Source of the DNA: Corbicula japonica
Taxonomy: Eukaryota; Mollusca; Bivalvia; Venerida; Cyrenidae
DNA: 64,000 nt
Assembly (NCBI GenBank): GCA_038501625.1
Contig: JAZAYU010000200.1
Span: 372,001 to 436,000 of the forward strand
Direction: 5' to 3'
Positions 32,046-45,700 of this stretch are shown piece by piece. Within the stretch, counting starts at the first letter, position 1; every line of letters starts with the position of its first letter. Position numbers and translations under genes: made by a program. The notes under the pieces were generated by a model that did not search any database, was not told the DNA's origin, and saw nothing but the letters and a program-made list of their open reading frames with translations.

Positions 32046-32118
32046 CGATAGCGTCCTCGCCTGGGAATCGAATCTGGGCAACTGGATTAGGAGTCAACTA
32101 CATAAACCACTCTGCGAC
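32046..32118 (-). mobile_element. Degenerate tRNA-like sequence / SINE
   Basis: Minus strand: CAGAGTGGTTTATG (A-box style), GACTCCTAATCCAG (anticodon-loop style, CCT) and CAGATTCGATTCCCAG (B-box and T-arm). The acceptor stem does not pair fully, so it is more likely a SINE or tRNA relic than a working tRNA-Arg. Confidence 0.42.
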
Positions 32119-32973
32119 TGAAACCAAATATCTATTAATTATACAAGCAGAATCACTGTAAGTGCATGTTTGTTAGTGGTTTGAATCATTTTCGTAGTCA
32201 TCAAAGTTGTATAGTGATTATTTAACGTCCCACACAGTGTAACTAGTGGAACTAGCAATGATGAAATAACTTTAAAATATTATTCTGTTTCCCTTTTCAC
32301 GACCATTCGAAAAGTGGTTTTAGAAGTCATTTAGCACAAAAAGGATAAGCAATGCATGCAAAAGATCTGAGTTACAGGTTAATTTACAGCAATCTCAGAT
32401 TATTATAAATTTTCTTTCTTCCCTAGGACTGTATACCATTGGAACAACCTACCACTTACTGTTGCCCTCCTCCCTACCCAAGAGCAGTTCAGTGCAGATA
32501 TATCTAGCATTGAACATGTCTCGCCCTAGTTGTACAGCCCCCCTGATCTATCTAACGTCAGATGAAGTAGAAAAATGTTGTCTTTGAAGTTGAAGCATAT
32601 ACAGCTACGTTAAAGCGACTTATGTATATTGTAATACAATGATGATAATTCAAATGAAATTCAAATGAAATTCAAATGAAAGCAATTTTAAATTTCATTT
32701 CAATAGATGTAGACGCAGCAGCAGCATGCAGCGGCTCCAGTAGAAACAACAACAACAACAAATATAAAGGCCATAGAAACACGACAGTGACTTGAATCGA
32801 TATAGAGTTTGTTAGTAATAGGCTAGGTGGGGGTCAATATTTTACAGATAAAATCGGGGGGTCATTATTTTATAAGGGGAGTCAGTATTTTATAGAAAGG
32901 GGTCATTATTTTATATAAAATAATGACCGGGGGGTCATTCTTCTATATGGGTCACTTTACCACGTTACACCGG

Positions 32974-34680
32974 AACATCACAAACATCTGAAAGCTGTTT
33001 TTACAACTGTCAAGAAGGAATGTTTAAAGAATTTTCAGAATATGTTCCAATGTCCAATGAACGATTTTTTAACAAAATTATAGATAACAAACCCAAAACT
33101 GTTCCTAAGTCAACTATTAGACGTTTAAAGGTCAAATCAAAAACTGTTATTAACAAATGATTTTTAAAAAAGAAGTTATTGAAATTCTAATAAACAATAT
33201 AAACAAAAATTGACCAACAGTTAGAACTTAGGGTGAGTGCATGTATTTTATGTGACACCCGTTATTCATTCATAATGGCGACATGCACACTCATTTGTAC
33301 GGGGAGACTTTCAGTACAAGCTACACAAAAAGTTCTATAATTATTAATTTAAACTGATAAAGGCTCAGACCGGAAGTTGTAACAGTACCTCTTCGGCAAT
33401 TAGGCCTTAACTAACTAGTAGAACTTTTGCAGCACCTAAATAAATGTTTTCATGGTTAACCGATTTTGAAGATTGGGAACGAAATATAAGACATTAAGTT
33501 CACCAAGTTTCATTCTTATTACATAGATGTTTAAATAACTTGTTAATTATGTTGTTGTTTTTTTTATTTTTATGTCAAACTATATGTAGTCAGCTCAGGA
33601 AGGTCCCTGTCCAGTTTACCTGTGTTTTTGTAAAGCCATTCATGGGCTGGGCCCACCAATTTATGAGTTGATTTTATAGCCAGCACACATTTAGCAGGGA
33701 TTTCAATAGCTTTTGAAATCCAGTGGTCATCTGACCCCTGTTTGGAATTTTCAAGGGATCATAATCGGGTGGTCACGAGTCATATCGTGTTTTCAGTGAA
33801 CTTTACTACTTATAAAATTGCTTTAACTTCATTTTTACTTATTTTCATGGTTTTAATGAATATTAACTTCATATTTAAAATGCAAAAAACCTTGTTTGTA
33901 GTAGTACATGTGTTACAACAAGTTATGTGCTATAGTACGTTATGTTTATTTCATAATCGTTATATTTTAGATGGAGATCAATCATTTATTCAGGCAACAT
34001 ATGTTTAGTTGGTTTTCCATGGCCACGACCCAAAGTTATCCTTCAGGAAACAAATACAGTTGCTTGATCAAGTACTAGTACCTTGCCTGCCGATTTAGAC
34101 CAGGCGAGTGAACATGTAACATAATCCATTTTTTCTGGAGACTAACCACGACGCCGTTTGATAATAATACGTAAGTATCATACGGATAAGTAAGTCGTCC
34201 TCCTGTATCAGGCGACACAGAAAATCTGTCAACTGGTGAACTGTTTTGGCGGGAACTCGACAGAGCCTCGTTCCCGCCAAAACAGTTCCCACTCGGTGAC
34301 ATATTTTTTCATCTTCATCTCAAACTCATGCAAGATAATCATAATCAAGGTCCAGATAACAACAACAGTTCTGGAGAATGTTTTAATGTACCTCTATCCT
34401 AACGACCAAACAAAATAACACCAAATTATTTTTGGAGGCAAACGACCATGCCTCCCTATGTGTCTTCCACCTGTTTGAGGCCACAGAAAGAGTATGGGAC
34501 TCCAGATAATAACAAACAGTTATGGCAACCATCTTCATTTATCCATCATAACGGACAGTAATCTCGAACAAGTAAACAACTCTAACGTGTAATAACAATC
34601 TTGATAACAATATTTAACTAACTAACTTATGCTGTCCCATTAACCACTACACATGGAATGCACATGAAACTTTAGCAATG
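32974..34680. other. Intergenic region downstream of prominin
   Basis: No gene recognised. Around 33590-33680 the + strand reads a fragment like KAIHGLGPPIYELI, close to the K-A-L-H-G-L-A-P-P-Y-L block near the end of some LINE reverse transcriptases, so a LINE relic is possible. The palindromic MITE copy at 34213-34332 is listed separately. Confidence 0.35.
34213..34332. mobile_element. Palindromic MITE, copy 2
   Basis: Arms share gtgaactgttttggcgggaac, cagagcctcgttcccgcc and aactcatgcaagat with 29141-29292. More diverged, with the outer arms partly lost. Confidence 0.85.
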
Positions 34681-34682
34681 GT

Positions 34683-36756
34683 TTACATGTAAGTTACTTT
34701 AGTACTATCCATCTTGGCAGATGCTGTCAAGTACTTGCTAGGTTGCCAAGATACAGAGCTTTGTTGCCAAGATACAGAGCTGGCCACAGTTCCATTTTCA
34801 GCTTCAGACAGCATGTGATCTTCCTTCTGGCATTCTGGCCTACATCCATCATCATTAAAAAAATTCTGTACAGGACCTTTTACACTAAGCTTGTCAATTG
34901 TTCTTTCATCCAGATGATCAACTTTCCTTAAATTGTGATTGGTGAATTTTGTTGCTTTGTCAGAGGCTCTGTTACCATTGTTCGGGAAATTTTCAGAACC
35001 TGACACACTTCTTGTGTGCTCCAACACTGTTTCAGGATTGCTGGACTGACAGACATATGCCTTCAGACTGGCTTCTAATGCAAGAGTCTGAAGAGCACTG
35101 GGGCTAACAGTTCCACGTGCATCTTGAATAATATTTTGTTCACCTTTCAAAATGTTACTATCATAACTAACAGTCGCTTTCGAAGTGTCTCTAGCAGACC
35201 ATACAGGTACTCCTGCATTACAAACTGGCTCAATTTGTTTACAACTCAACAATTCTCTACTTGATATGTCCTCTGAGGATCCTGGTAATGTGTTACATTT
35301 CAATGGCATTCCTTTATGAGGAGTATTATGTTCAGAATCTTTCAGAATTGTTTTGTCTTTTAGCCCACTTGTTCTGTATGTGTGCGAGCAGCAATTTTCC
35401 TCCACATTTTTCCAGAACAAGAACGGCGATCTTGGAGATCTCATTCTTTTCATTGATCTGTATGGTAAAATTTCAATATTTACCTTTCCTTCTGTTTTGC
35501 TCCTTGACTTGGCATGTTTTGCTACCTCATCTTGTCTATTACTCGGAGAAAATTTGTTGTCCAAAGAGAGAGTCTCAAATGTTTCATCAAAAACATCTAA
35601 ATGATCCTCCAATGACTTGCTAAGTTTACCCATTTCTTCATTACTTATCAAGCTGGATTTTCTCTCACAAGACACATTGCTTTCAAAATCAGGGTATGTT
35701 TCTATACCACATCTAGACTCACAAACAACGTTACATATACCCAGAGAATTGCTGTATTTATTGTTATTATTGTTATCAATATGATGCTTCCATTTGCAAA
35801 GTGAACAGACAACCTGTCTTACAGGAATCTCTAACTGATCATAAATGCGTTGATTATTTTCATTTTCACAAGCGATCTCTTGTCTTGCAGTGTCATCCAG
35901 TTCTTGCATTTTATCATCAATATCCTCACTTTCATTGTCTGATTCCATTTCACCAAGGTTAGATATTTTAGACGAATTTCCCTCATTTTCGTTTGAACCG
36001 CTTATGCCATTTGTACCATCTTCTAGATTTGAATCCTGTTTCCTAGGCATTGTTTCTTCTAAATGTGTTTTGCTATTCTCCAATTCTTCAGTTGTATCCA
36101 TAAGAATATCATCTCCATGTCCATTCACGTTTTTAAGCGATTCATTTTCTGAACTCTGAATAAATTTATCCTGTGACTTTCTATGCTCATTTGCCTCTCC
36201 CATGTCTAAATATATCAAATCGGTTAATTCTGATGGTTTATTATCAACCTGGATCGTTACAACATCACCATTTGCATAAAGCATATGGTTCTGGTTTTCA
36301 TCCAATGCACCTACCTGTGCCTCAAACTCATTTTCATGACTTGCACTATTTGGTACAGGTTCAGATAAAACAACATCAATTTCACCGAGATTTTCAGAAA
36401 TCTGAATAGTTTCTGGTACTAAATTTTGCTTTACATGAACCACTTCTCTGAACAGATTGTCTGAGTTACCATCTTGAAATAATTTTGCATAGAATGGACT
36501 TGTAATAAACCTATGCATTCTCTCCCTTTTTGGCTTTAACCTTTTAACGTTCCGTTGGCGTTGTAAAGCATTGTTGCTGTTATCTGCAATACCATCTACG
36601 TTATCTGCAATAACATCTAGTTCTCTGTAATGAGTAAGAACAATGCTGTCAGTGCCATACTGTGGATTGGCATGTCTGCCTCGATTGGCATGTCTGCCTC
36701 GAAAGCGATTGCGGAAAGATCTAGGGAAGACTAGAAAACCATGGTCTTCTGCTTTC
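34683..36756 (-). CDS. Prominin last exon: 690-residue cytoplasmic tail
   Basis: Acceptor 'tatttcctttccag'; the first base completes an Arg codon started in the TM5 exon, then KAEDHGFLVFPRSF. A 2074-nt exon open to a TAA at 34685-34683. Low-complexity, acidic and probably disordered, with these marks: tandem RGRHAN-RGRHAN near tail residue 20; basic patch VKRLKPKRERMHRF near 67-82, which could bind membranes or act as a nuclear signal; acidic Ser/Glu/Asp region about 190-300; CSLC....HH with further Cys near 317-349 (possible metal site); and a duplicated SSVSWQ near the end. No known domain recognised. An open frame of this length in AT-rich DNA is under coding selection or was until recently. 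Confidence 0.88.
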
Positions 36757-39700
36757 CTGGAAAGGAAATACACCAGGCCCCAGTCATAAAACTAAATCAG
36801 GAGTCCAGTCTCAAATGTCAAGCATTTGATTGGCTGGAATGGCGACTGGTTGCCATTTCAGCCAATCAGATGCTTGACATCTGACTTGCCTCCAATGTTT
36901 GTTTTATGATCTTGGGCCCTTGGCTAAACATTGAAAAGAAAGCTAGAAAATACAGTTTAATTCATATTGAAATTAAACATATTTTATGTCAAACCTGCTT
37001 CACACTTGCACAACATTAGGATAGTTATTTATTACGTTTTAAGCTGAATAATAAATTATTGTTGTCTACTGGATCTGTTTGGAAATTGGATAATCAACAA
37101 AGAAACTAGAAATGTGTCCATAGGACACGGATGCCCCCGCTACGCATGTTTGTCATGGTGAACATTTATACCAAGTTATTTTAAAATCCAATAAGTAATA
37201 ACAAACTCACAGCCCAGACAAGAAAATTCTGGTTTTAGTAAATGTGACCTTGACCTTGGACCTACAGGCATGGGAATTGTAATCAACACAACGCCTTGTC
37301 ATAGTGAACATTTGTGCCAAATTGTTTTGAAATCGTTCTGTTAATAACGAAGTTATAGCCAGTACAAGAAATTTCTACTTTTTGTAACAGTGACCTTGAC
37401 CTTGGACCTACAGGCACGGGTATTGTACACAACACATCATCTTGATATAATAAACATTTATACCAAGTTATTTTAAAATCCAATCAGACATAATAAAAAC
37501 AGAGCAGACAAGAGTTTTATAAGAAAATTATATTTTTAGTAACAGTGACCTTGACCTCTGACCTTTAGGCATGGGTGTTGTACCGGACATCGCCTTATCA
37601 TGGTGAACATTTGTGCCAAGTAATTTTGAAATCCCTCCATTCATAAGGAAGTTACAGCCTGGACAAGAAAATTCTATTTTAAGTAACAGTGACCTTGACC
37701 TTGGACCTACAGGCATGGGTATTGTACGCGACACACTGTCTTGATATGGTGAATATTTATACCAAGTTATTTTAAAATCCATTAAAAAATAACAAAGTTA
37801 CACAGCGGACAAGATTTTTCCAGCACAATTCTATTTTTAGTAACAGTGACCTTGACCTTGGACCTACGGGCATGGGTTTTGTACGCGACACACCGTCTTG
37901 ATATGGTGAACATTCATACCAAGTTATTTTAAAATCCAATAATAAATAACAAAGTTACAGAGCGGACACGATTTTCGAACATACACACACACTGACACAC
38001 TGACACAACCATTTGTGCCAAGTTATTTTGAAATCCCTCTTTTCATAAGGAAGTTACAGCCCGGACAAGAAAATTCTATTTTTAGTAACAGTGACCTTGA
38101 CCTTGGACCTACGGGCATGGGTTTTGTACGCGACACACCGTCTTGATATGGTGAACATTCATACCAAGTTATTTTAAAATCCAATAATAAATAACAAAGT
38201 TACAGAGCGGACACGATTTTCGAACATACACACACACTGACACACTGACACACTGACACACCCACACACAGCCAGGGTGAACACTATATGCCCTTCCGCC
38301 ATTACATGGCGGGGGCATAAAAAAAGACAAAAAGTAGGTTAAACAAAAGCACTGTTACATTTAATATGATGACATACCAATATTCTCATGAGCTCAAGTG
38401 GTGCATATAAATATTATCTTTCATACCTGAAATATTTGGTAAGTGAGCAATTTGCTATCATAAGGATAACAGACACAATCCCACCAGTGTACATGGATGC
38501 CCACAGAGCATTCTACAATAAACAGAGACATAAAACCTGTTGGTATGACACTTGAAATATTAACTGTGGTTTGAAGGAGCAAAAAGCCTAATGAAACCGG
38601 TTTCACCCAATCATAAAAGCTGTCACGATTTTATCAGATGGTGAATTTCTATCAAATGGAAAGTTCTTTGTGTATATTCAAATTTTTTTTAAAGAATAGC
38701 TGGACTGACTAGCAACAAGTTTTCTGTTGTGGATAGTTATTTTGAGGTATTTAAAGGAGCCTATCAACCACATAATAACGTTTTACATGAATGGGGACAT
38801 AATTTTAGATCCTGGAATTTTTTCCAATAATAAGCATTTCATTTTTTTAAAATGTTCTATATTTATTTTGAACCATGATGTATTAATATTTAAAATGCAG
38901 TGTCTATTTAGTAACACATGATTGAGTTTTCATAAACAGGAGGAAAAGTGTGTTGATATAAAACAGCTACAGTATTTATAACTCAAGAAAATGGAAGTTA
39001 TAGCATGGGTGCAAGGACAAGTCCTAAAAAGTTATAAAAATATTTACGGTAACATTATTTTTCACCTGTATACAATTTAACTCCACTTTTGAGCTATGAT
39101 TTTGAAAAGCATTTTGAATTGCATAGATGATGCCAGAAATATTTCTAAACTTGATTGATTGTGTATTGCATATAAAAGTTTGATCCAACAGATTCATTTG
39201 AACACATACATATCTGTAATAAAAAAGAAAATTCAAAGAACTGCATATTAATATATTAACTTGTTTAAGAACTAGTAAGAATTTAGAAAATTTTCAAAGA
39301 GGGCTATGCATGATTACAACTTTAAAAATTGTTCAAACTGATCTTTAAATTGCTGTCGCAAACTTCAAATATGATTCGAAACATGTTTAACCAAGAAATT
39401 AAGTGTAAGAAGTATGTGCAAGAAATAGTAGATTAATTAACCCTTTCCTTGATATATATGCATTTTTACACATGTTCAACCAGTGTAGATCCAGATCAGC
39501 CGGCACATCTGTGCCGTCTGATCAGTATCTGCACTGGTCGCATTTTGGTCAGAAATAACCTAATGAATCAATAAGGGAACAGTTAAGATCCTGATCAGAC
39601 GGCATGGATGTGCTTGCTGATCTGGATCTAAACTGTTCACCTTAGCAATAAAGGTGTATCTATACAGGAAAGGGTTATAGAATCAAATACGTGATAACTT

Positions 39701-42700
39701 CAACAAACTTACAAAGGAGTCTAGAAAGTATACACACAAGGATCCGATGAATGTGTCATATATATCAGCAAGGATTTTGCAATGGCCAGCATTAATCATC
39801 AGCTGTAATATATGGTTACTTTATTTAATAAATTTCTGCTATTCATGTTATATATTAAAAGGGAACTTTTAAAGCCACCAAACACCACAAATATGAAAAT
39901 ATTGCAGGCTTGGTTTGATTGAGCCTGTTCATGGGCAGATATGGAAAAGCATATTACTGCCCAATCCCCTGGATTGAGAGCATCTCAATATTTACACCAA
40001 TGAACAGCACAATTTTGATCCATCCAAAACGATAGTTTGCCTATGGTGGTGAACATAAAAATTCCATTATCCGGTAATAAAACTTACAGAACACTTTCAT
40101 AGTAAGTCAAAGATCTGAGGTTCAAAGCCTAGGTGTGGTCAAGACATTTTTCTCCTTTCATTTTCTTTGGTGGCCTGAGAAAAACTGGATGTTTTGGTAA
40201 CCAGTGAAATCTAAATTTTAATATGAAGCTTTTCTGAGCAAAACAGCAACAACAAAATTTATAATACATAATCAAATGCATTGTTTCTAGCCTACAAAAC
40301 AATAAAAATGATTGAAGGAATAGAAAGATGATTGTTCACTCATGAACAAATATATCTAATACTATATTTTTTCTAGTTGACATTCCATAGAGTTGGAAAT
40401 GTCTTTTAGATTAAAGAGGCAAAATCTTTGTAGATGAAAGAAAGTGTCTAGTGTGTTTCAGGGGCCCCTTCCTAACTGAAACTGGTAGAGTATGGCACAG
40501 TAGGTAGAAGATACTGGTTTAGGCCTATATTTTGGTATACTGACAATACCGCCCATCATCAATTCTGCCCAGATTGGTGGACAATACAGCTCAGGACTTG
40601 CGGACTTTACGGCACAGATTTATAGATGGTACGACCCAGAGTAAAAGATGAAATGGCCCTTTGAGACCAAATTCCCTAGATATATTTTATATCTGAAGCA
40701 TGCTTAATACATTTTGACCATAATTATGCTCTGAAAAGAGGGCCATATCATCTTTAACTTTTGGCTGTATTGTCTTTAAATCTGAGCCATATAGTGTTCA
40801 TGCCCTTGGCCTTAACGGCCATTAATCTGAGCCATATCGTCCATAATTCTTTATTTTCACTGCAAAGGCTGCAAAATGTCTTCAGCCAGCTGAACCAACA
40901 TTACCAGTTCAGCATTAATACAATGTAGTGGTTTTAGAAGATTACAATCATTTTACCGTTTACTCCATATTATATGCATTTACATATTGTATATGCATGT
41001 GCAACCAGTGTAGGTCCAGATCAGTTGGCACATTGATTCAATCTCATTAGGATCAACACTGTTCACTTTTTGATTTATTAGGTTATTTCTGACCAAAAGC
41101 AAACAATGCAGAACATAAAAAAAGGAGTTGTGCCATCTGATCTGGATCTACAATATTTGCCCTTGCAAGAAAGGTATATATATGGAGTAAAAGGTTAATG
41201 AAATTATTTATGCCCAATAAAGCAAAACACATTAAATTATGGGTCTGGCTTGGTAATGAATATTTTTAAGCATTTCATTGCCAACAAAAAGGTCAAGTTA
41301 ACTTAAAAGTTTGAAGTGTAACAATATAGTCACAGAAAAACACATTACCTGGCTAAGAAGTGTATTGAACAAGTCTTCTGGCACTCGCCTCATACCACTC
41401 AGAAAGTCATCCAATGTCTTAGACAGATAAAAATCGTTTTTTAAAATTGTAAAGATTAAATGATTACTTTTAATGAACAATACAACACATACAATTCATT
41501 TTTTATTTGTCTCAGATCATTTACATGATTGCATGATAGCATGCTGCTATGATGCACATGCACTTAAAAAAGCAATTTCCTTAAACTTAACCCTTTCCTC
41601 AATATATACGCATTTTACGCATGTGCGACCAGTGTAGATCCAGATCAGCCGGCACATCTGTGCTGTCTGATCAGGATCTGCACTGTTCGCATTTGGGTCA
41701 GAAATAACCTTATGAATCTAATAGTAACAGGTTAGATCCTGATCAGACGACACAGATAAGTTGGCTGATCTGGATCTAAACTGTTCGCCCACGCATTATA
41801 CTTGTATACGTGTATCTGTGGAGGAAAGGGTTAAATGCACAATACAATACATACAGTTCAATTTTTTTATTTGTCTCAGATCATTTACATGATAGCATGC
41901 ACATGCATTTAAAAAGCACTTTCCTTAAACTTATTTTTTATTAAAATTTTCTGTGAATTTATGGCTCAATCTCTCATTCCTCTTAGTATCCGGCTGTAGT
42001 AATATTGTTTTCTCTAAAATTCTTTCTTCCATAGACACACAGTTTACTGCATGGGAGTACAGTGTAGATCCAGATCAGCCGGCACATCCATGCCGTCTGA
42101 TCATCAGGATCTAAACTGTATTCTTTTTGATTTGTTAGGTTATTTGGATCAAAAGGCGACCAGTGCAGATCCTGATCAGACGGCATGGATGTGATGGCTG
42201 ATCTGGGTCTACACTGGTTGCACATGCGTAAAAATGTGTATATATGGAGGAAAGGGTTAATTCAAACTACTTGACTGTATATTATCTTTAAATTCTGTTT
42301 AATTTGTGAATTCACCCAGTTTCTTGTTACATAAAAAAAAAACATAATATGATTGTACATTATTGCAACTTCAAGAACTACTGGTATTCTAAAAATCATT
42401 GTAGAACAAACAGTATATATCTCATTAAACAGAAAAGAAATAACAATTATGATAATCAAGCGTTTTTGAATATACAGTGGAATTGCAATAAATCGAAACA
42501 TGATAATTCGAAATGATGGTTTAACTCGAAGTCGGCCGCCGGTCCCGTCAAATTTCCTTATATATTTATCTGAAAAAAGTAGCGATAACTCGAAACGCAA
42601 TAACTCGAAATTTCCGATATCTCGAACATATGAATAAGTCCCTTGAATAAGAAATGAGCACATATTCATCACGATAACTTGAAGTACTTGTATTGACATG

Positions 42701-45700
42701 ATTTTTCACACTTCCCGCGCGAATGTATCGGAGTTATTTGTTAATCGTCAACATGTCAAAAAGAGTTGTTAGTGGCACGTCATTGTAATGATATGTTTAC
42801 GAAGCAAACAATTAGAGTGATTTGACTCAAATTAGTGTCAAACAAACATTTGGAGTTGTTAACTTTCATTTCTATAAAACTACTTTTCATTAATGTATCA
42901 ATAAGCAAACAACAGTTAGCATATGGCATAACAATAAATAATAAAATTATTAATATCATTTTTTTCCGAGAAATCTAGTGAAGGACCCGGGTAACTGGGA
43001 GGTTACCTGGATAGGAAAACAACATATTCTATTCTGAGAAATGTTTTATGTTGGTACAATGATATTTGTTAAAATATGAAAATGTTGTTTCTTCATCGAT
43101 CTTATTTATATAATCACGAAAACCGAGTAAAAAATAATTATTATCTTGTTTTATTAAGCAATCTTGACAATAAACATTTGTTCGTCCGTATGGTACCATA
43201 ATAATTGCACATCGTTAGTTTCTTAAACTTGAATGGTATTACAGAAAAGTTAAAGTCACGATAACTCGAAGTTCGCAATAATTCCAAGTAAATCATCGGT
43301 CCCTTGGGACTCCCAGTTATCGCAATTCTACTTTACATGTAAACAATTGTACCTTCAACTTTTAAACAAAAAAGCTTGATTTTACTTTATGTAAAAGAAA
43401 ACAAAACACATCTGGATTTCAGATGTGTGATTATTTAACAAAAGTGGAACATTAATTAATAATTAAAAACTGAAATGACAATAAATTATGAAAATTTAAA
43501 TGGACAGTGGATTTTCAAAAGTTGAGAGGAAGCACCTTTAAAATTGTTTCCATATTGTACTTATCTTTGAGGACTTTCAGTCAAATGAGAAAATTCTATT
43601 TGTTGATGCCAGGGCCCAAGATAATAAACCTGAGTTAGGAGACCAGTCTCAAAGTTAAAGCATCTGATTGGCTGAAATGATGACTGGTTACCATTTCAGC
43701 CAAAAAAATGGTTGAGATTTGTAACTGGTTTTAGTTTTATGATCTTGGGCCCAGAACCTACAATCATGACAATCTTAGATTGAAAAGTATTCAAGCAGTT
43801 ATAATACTAATCCATGAAATATGTACCTGGACTATTTTATTCACAGACTGTGTGGATATATAGCTCATCATTCCATTCAAGCTAATGGATATGGCTGAAA
43901 TACTAGCCTAAAATAAAATCAAACAAAGCCTTAACCCTTTCCTCCATATATACACATTTTTATGCATGATCAACCAGTGTAGATCCATCCATGCCATCTG
44001 ATCAGGATCTGCACTGGTTGCATTTTGGTCAGAAATAACCTAACAGATCATAAAGCAAACAGTGCAGATCCTGATCACATGGCACAGATATGCCGGCTGA
44101 TCTGGATCTACACTGTTCGCCCACGCAATACAGGTGTGTCTATGGAGGAAAGTGTTAAATTAGAATGGAAAAAAGCAATTTCCAATTGAATAAAAGTATT
44201 TATCAATAGGTCTTTTATAAAATATGACAGCTGCAAAGTACAGAGTTTTTACCATCATTCATAACCCGTTTTGTTCATGTCAATGTTAAGTGTAAAAAAA
44301 AGGTATTAAAATAGACACATTATTCATTTTTAAAAAGTTCACATCTAATTGCCAATAATGGTACAATGTAATTATAACTGCTGTTTTAACATGTCACAAA
44401 ATGTTTTAAGGTTTATTTATTTTACTTTCATTGAATATGTTCCTTATTTGACAGATATTTTAAGTAGTAGGCTTATTCAATATTTATTTATCTATTGACA
44501 ATTATAAGTGCACTCTGCAATTAGCAGTCATTGGCCTGTCTGAAGACTTTGAAATCGTACTGAAACTTCAGTCTTCGTGAATTTTCTATATTTTTAGTAA
44601 AATAGCTTTTTTATTTCATTAAAAAGGTTAATAAACGTTTTAATTGGTAAAAAATGTTCTGACAAAACACCACTCTTAGAAATTATTTTATCTCACTATT
44701 TATTGTTCAAAGAGCTCTTCACATCTTTAATAAGATATTCATGCTGAACTAAAACTTAAGTCAATCCAATAATTTCCTACCTTTACTGTTGAACAGGTGG
44801 AATTCAGTCCATTAAGAACACTCTGCAAGGTTGTCTAATGAAAAAAAGATAATTTATTAAGTGCTAAAAATGATAAATTCATAACTTGACAGGTTTTGGA
44901 AATAAAGTTCTTAACACAATCATGGGAAGCAGAACAGAGCAGAATAGCTCTTTCCTTCACATATAAGCCTTTATGTAGCGTACAAAAAGTGTAGATACAG
45001 ATCAGATGCCATTTGATCAGGTTCTGCACTGTTTGCTTTTTTATTTATTAGGTTATATCTGACCAAGACACAACCAGTGCAGATCCAAATCACATAGCAT
45101 CACTGTGCCAGCTGATCTGGATCTACTCTGGTTGCAAATGCAAAAAAACATGTATATATGAAGTAAAAGAACAGACTCCTTGAAACATAACACTAGCAGC
45201 ATTATAATCTACATCAGAGTGAAGTCTTATGGAAACAGAATGAAATTACAACAAAATAAAAGATAAACAGTGTAAAAATAACCCAGAGTGAAATCAAACT
45301 GGGCCACCTCTTAAATATTGTGTTCAGTTCCCGTAATGTATGTTTTCCGACAGGCTAAGTGATTTTTTTTTATAATAATTGCCAGAAGTCAGCAAATGCA
45401 AAAAAACAGTTTTTTAACTTTATCTTGTAAATACTATATTCTAGGTCAGATAATGGCAATGCTCCATGAAACACTTAAAAAAACATTTATAACAATCAAA
45501 TGTACATGAAAACGATACATGATAACAATACTACTTGGTGTGGGGGGGGGGGGGAATCGCGCACAACCGTTACCTCTGATGAAGCAAGAAAATTGTTCTG
45601 CAAGCTTATGGTGACGGTACTGCAGATGTTCATTTTGACCCGGAAAGATAGGTGGTCAGCTTTGACTCATTTTTAAGCATTTCTTTGAAAAATGAGGATC

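Larger units (their letters stand above)
31364..32973. mobile_element. 1.6-kb TIR element with GGGGTCATTATT subterminal repeats
   Basis: Inverted ends CCGGTGTAACG...AAAGTGACCC...CCCCCCGGTCATTATTTTATATA (31364-31430, mirrored at 32912-32973). Inside both ends the motif (g)ggggtcattattttata recurs in both orientations. No transposase ORF. The middle contains two tRNA-like inserts, so it is an old non-autonomous element that has been invaded. Confidence 0.82.

Noticed and set aside
33742..34008. 88-residue hydrophobic open frame
   Set aside because: AT-rich composition explains the Phe/Leu/Ile bias; no promoter, splice or domain evidence.
42262..42699. 145-residue minus-strand frame with hydrophobic stretches
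   Set aside because: Crosses the end of one MITE and the end of the pogo-like element; composition artefact.
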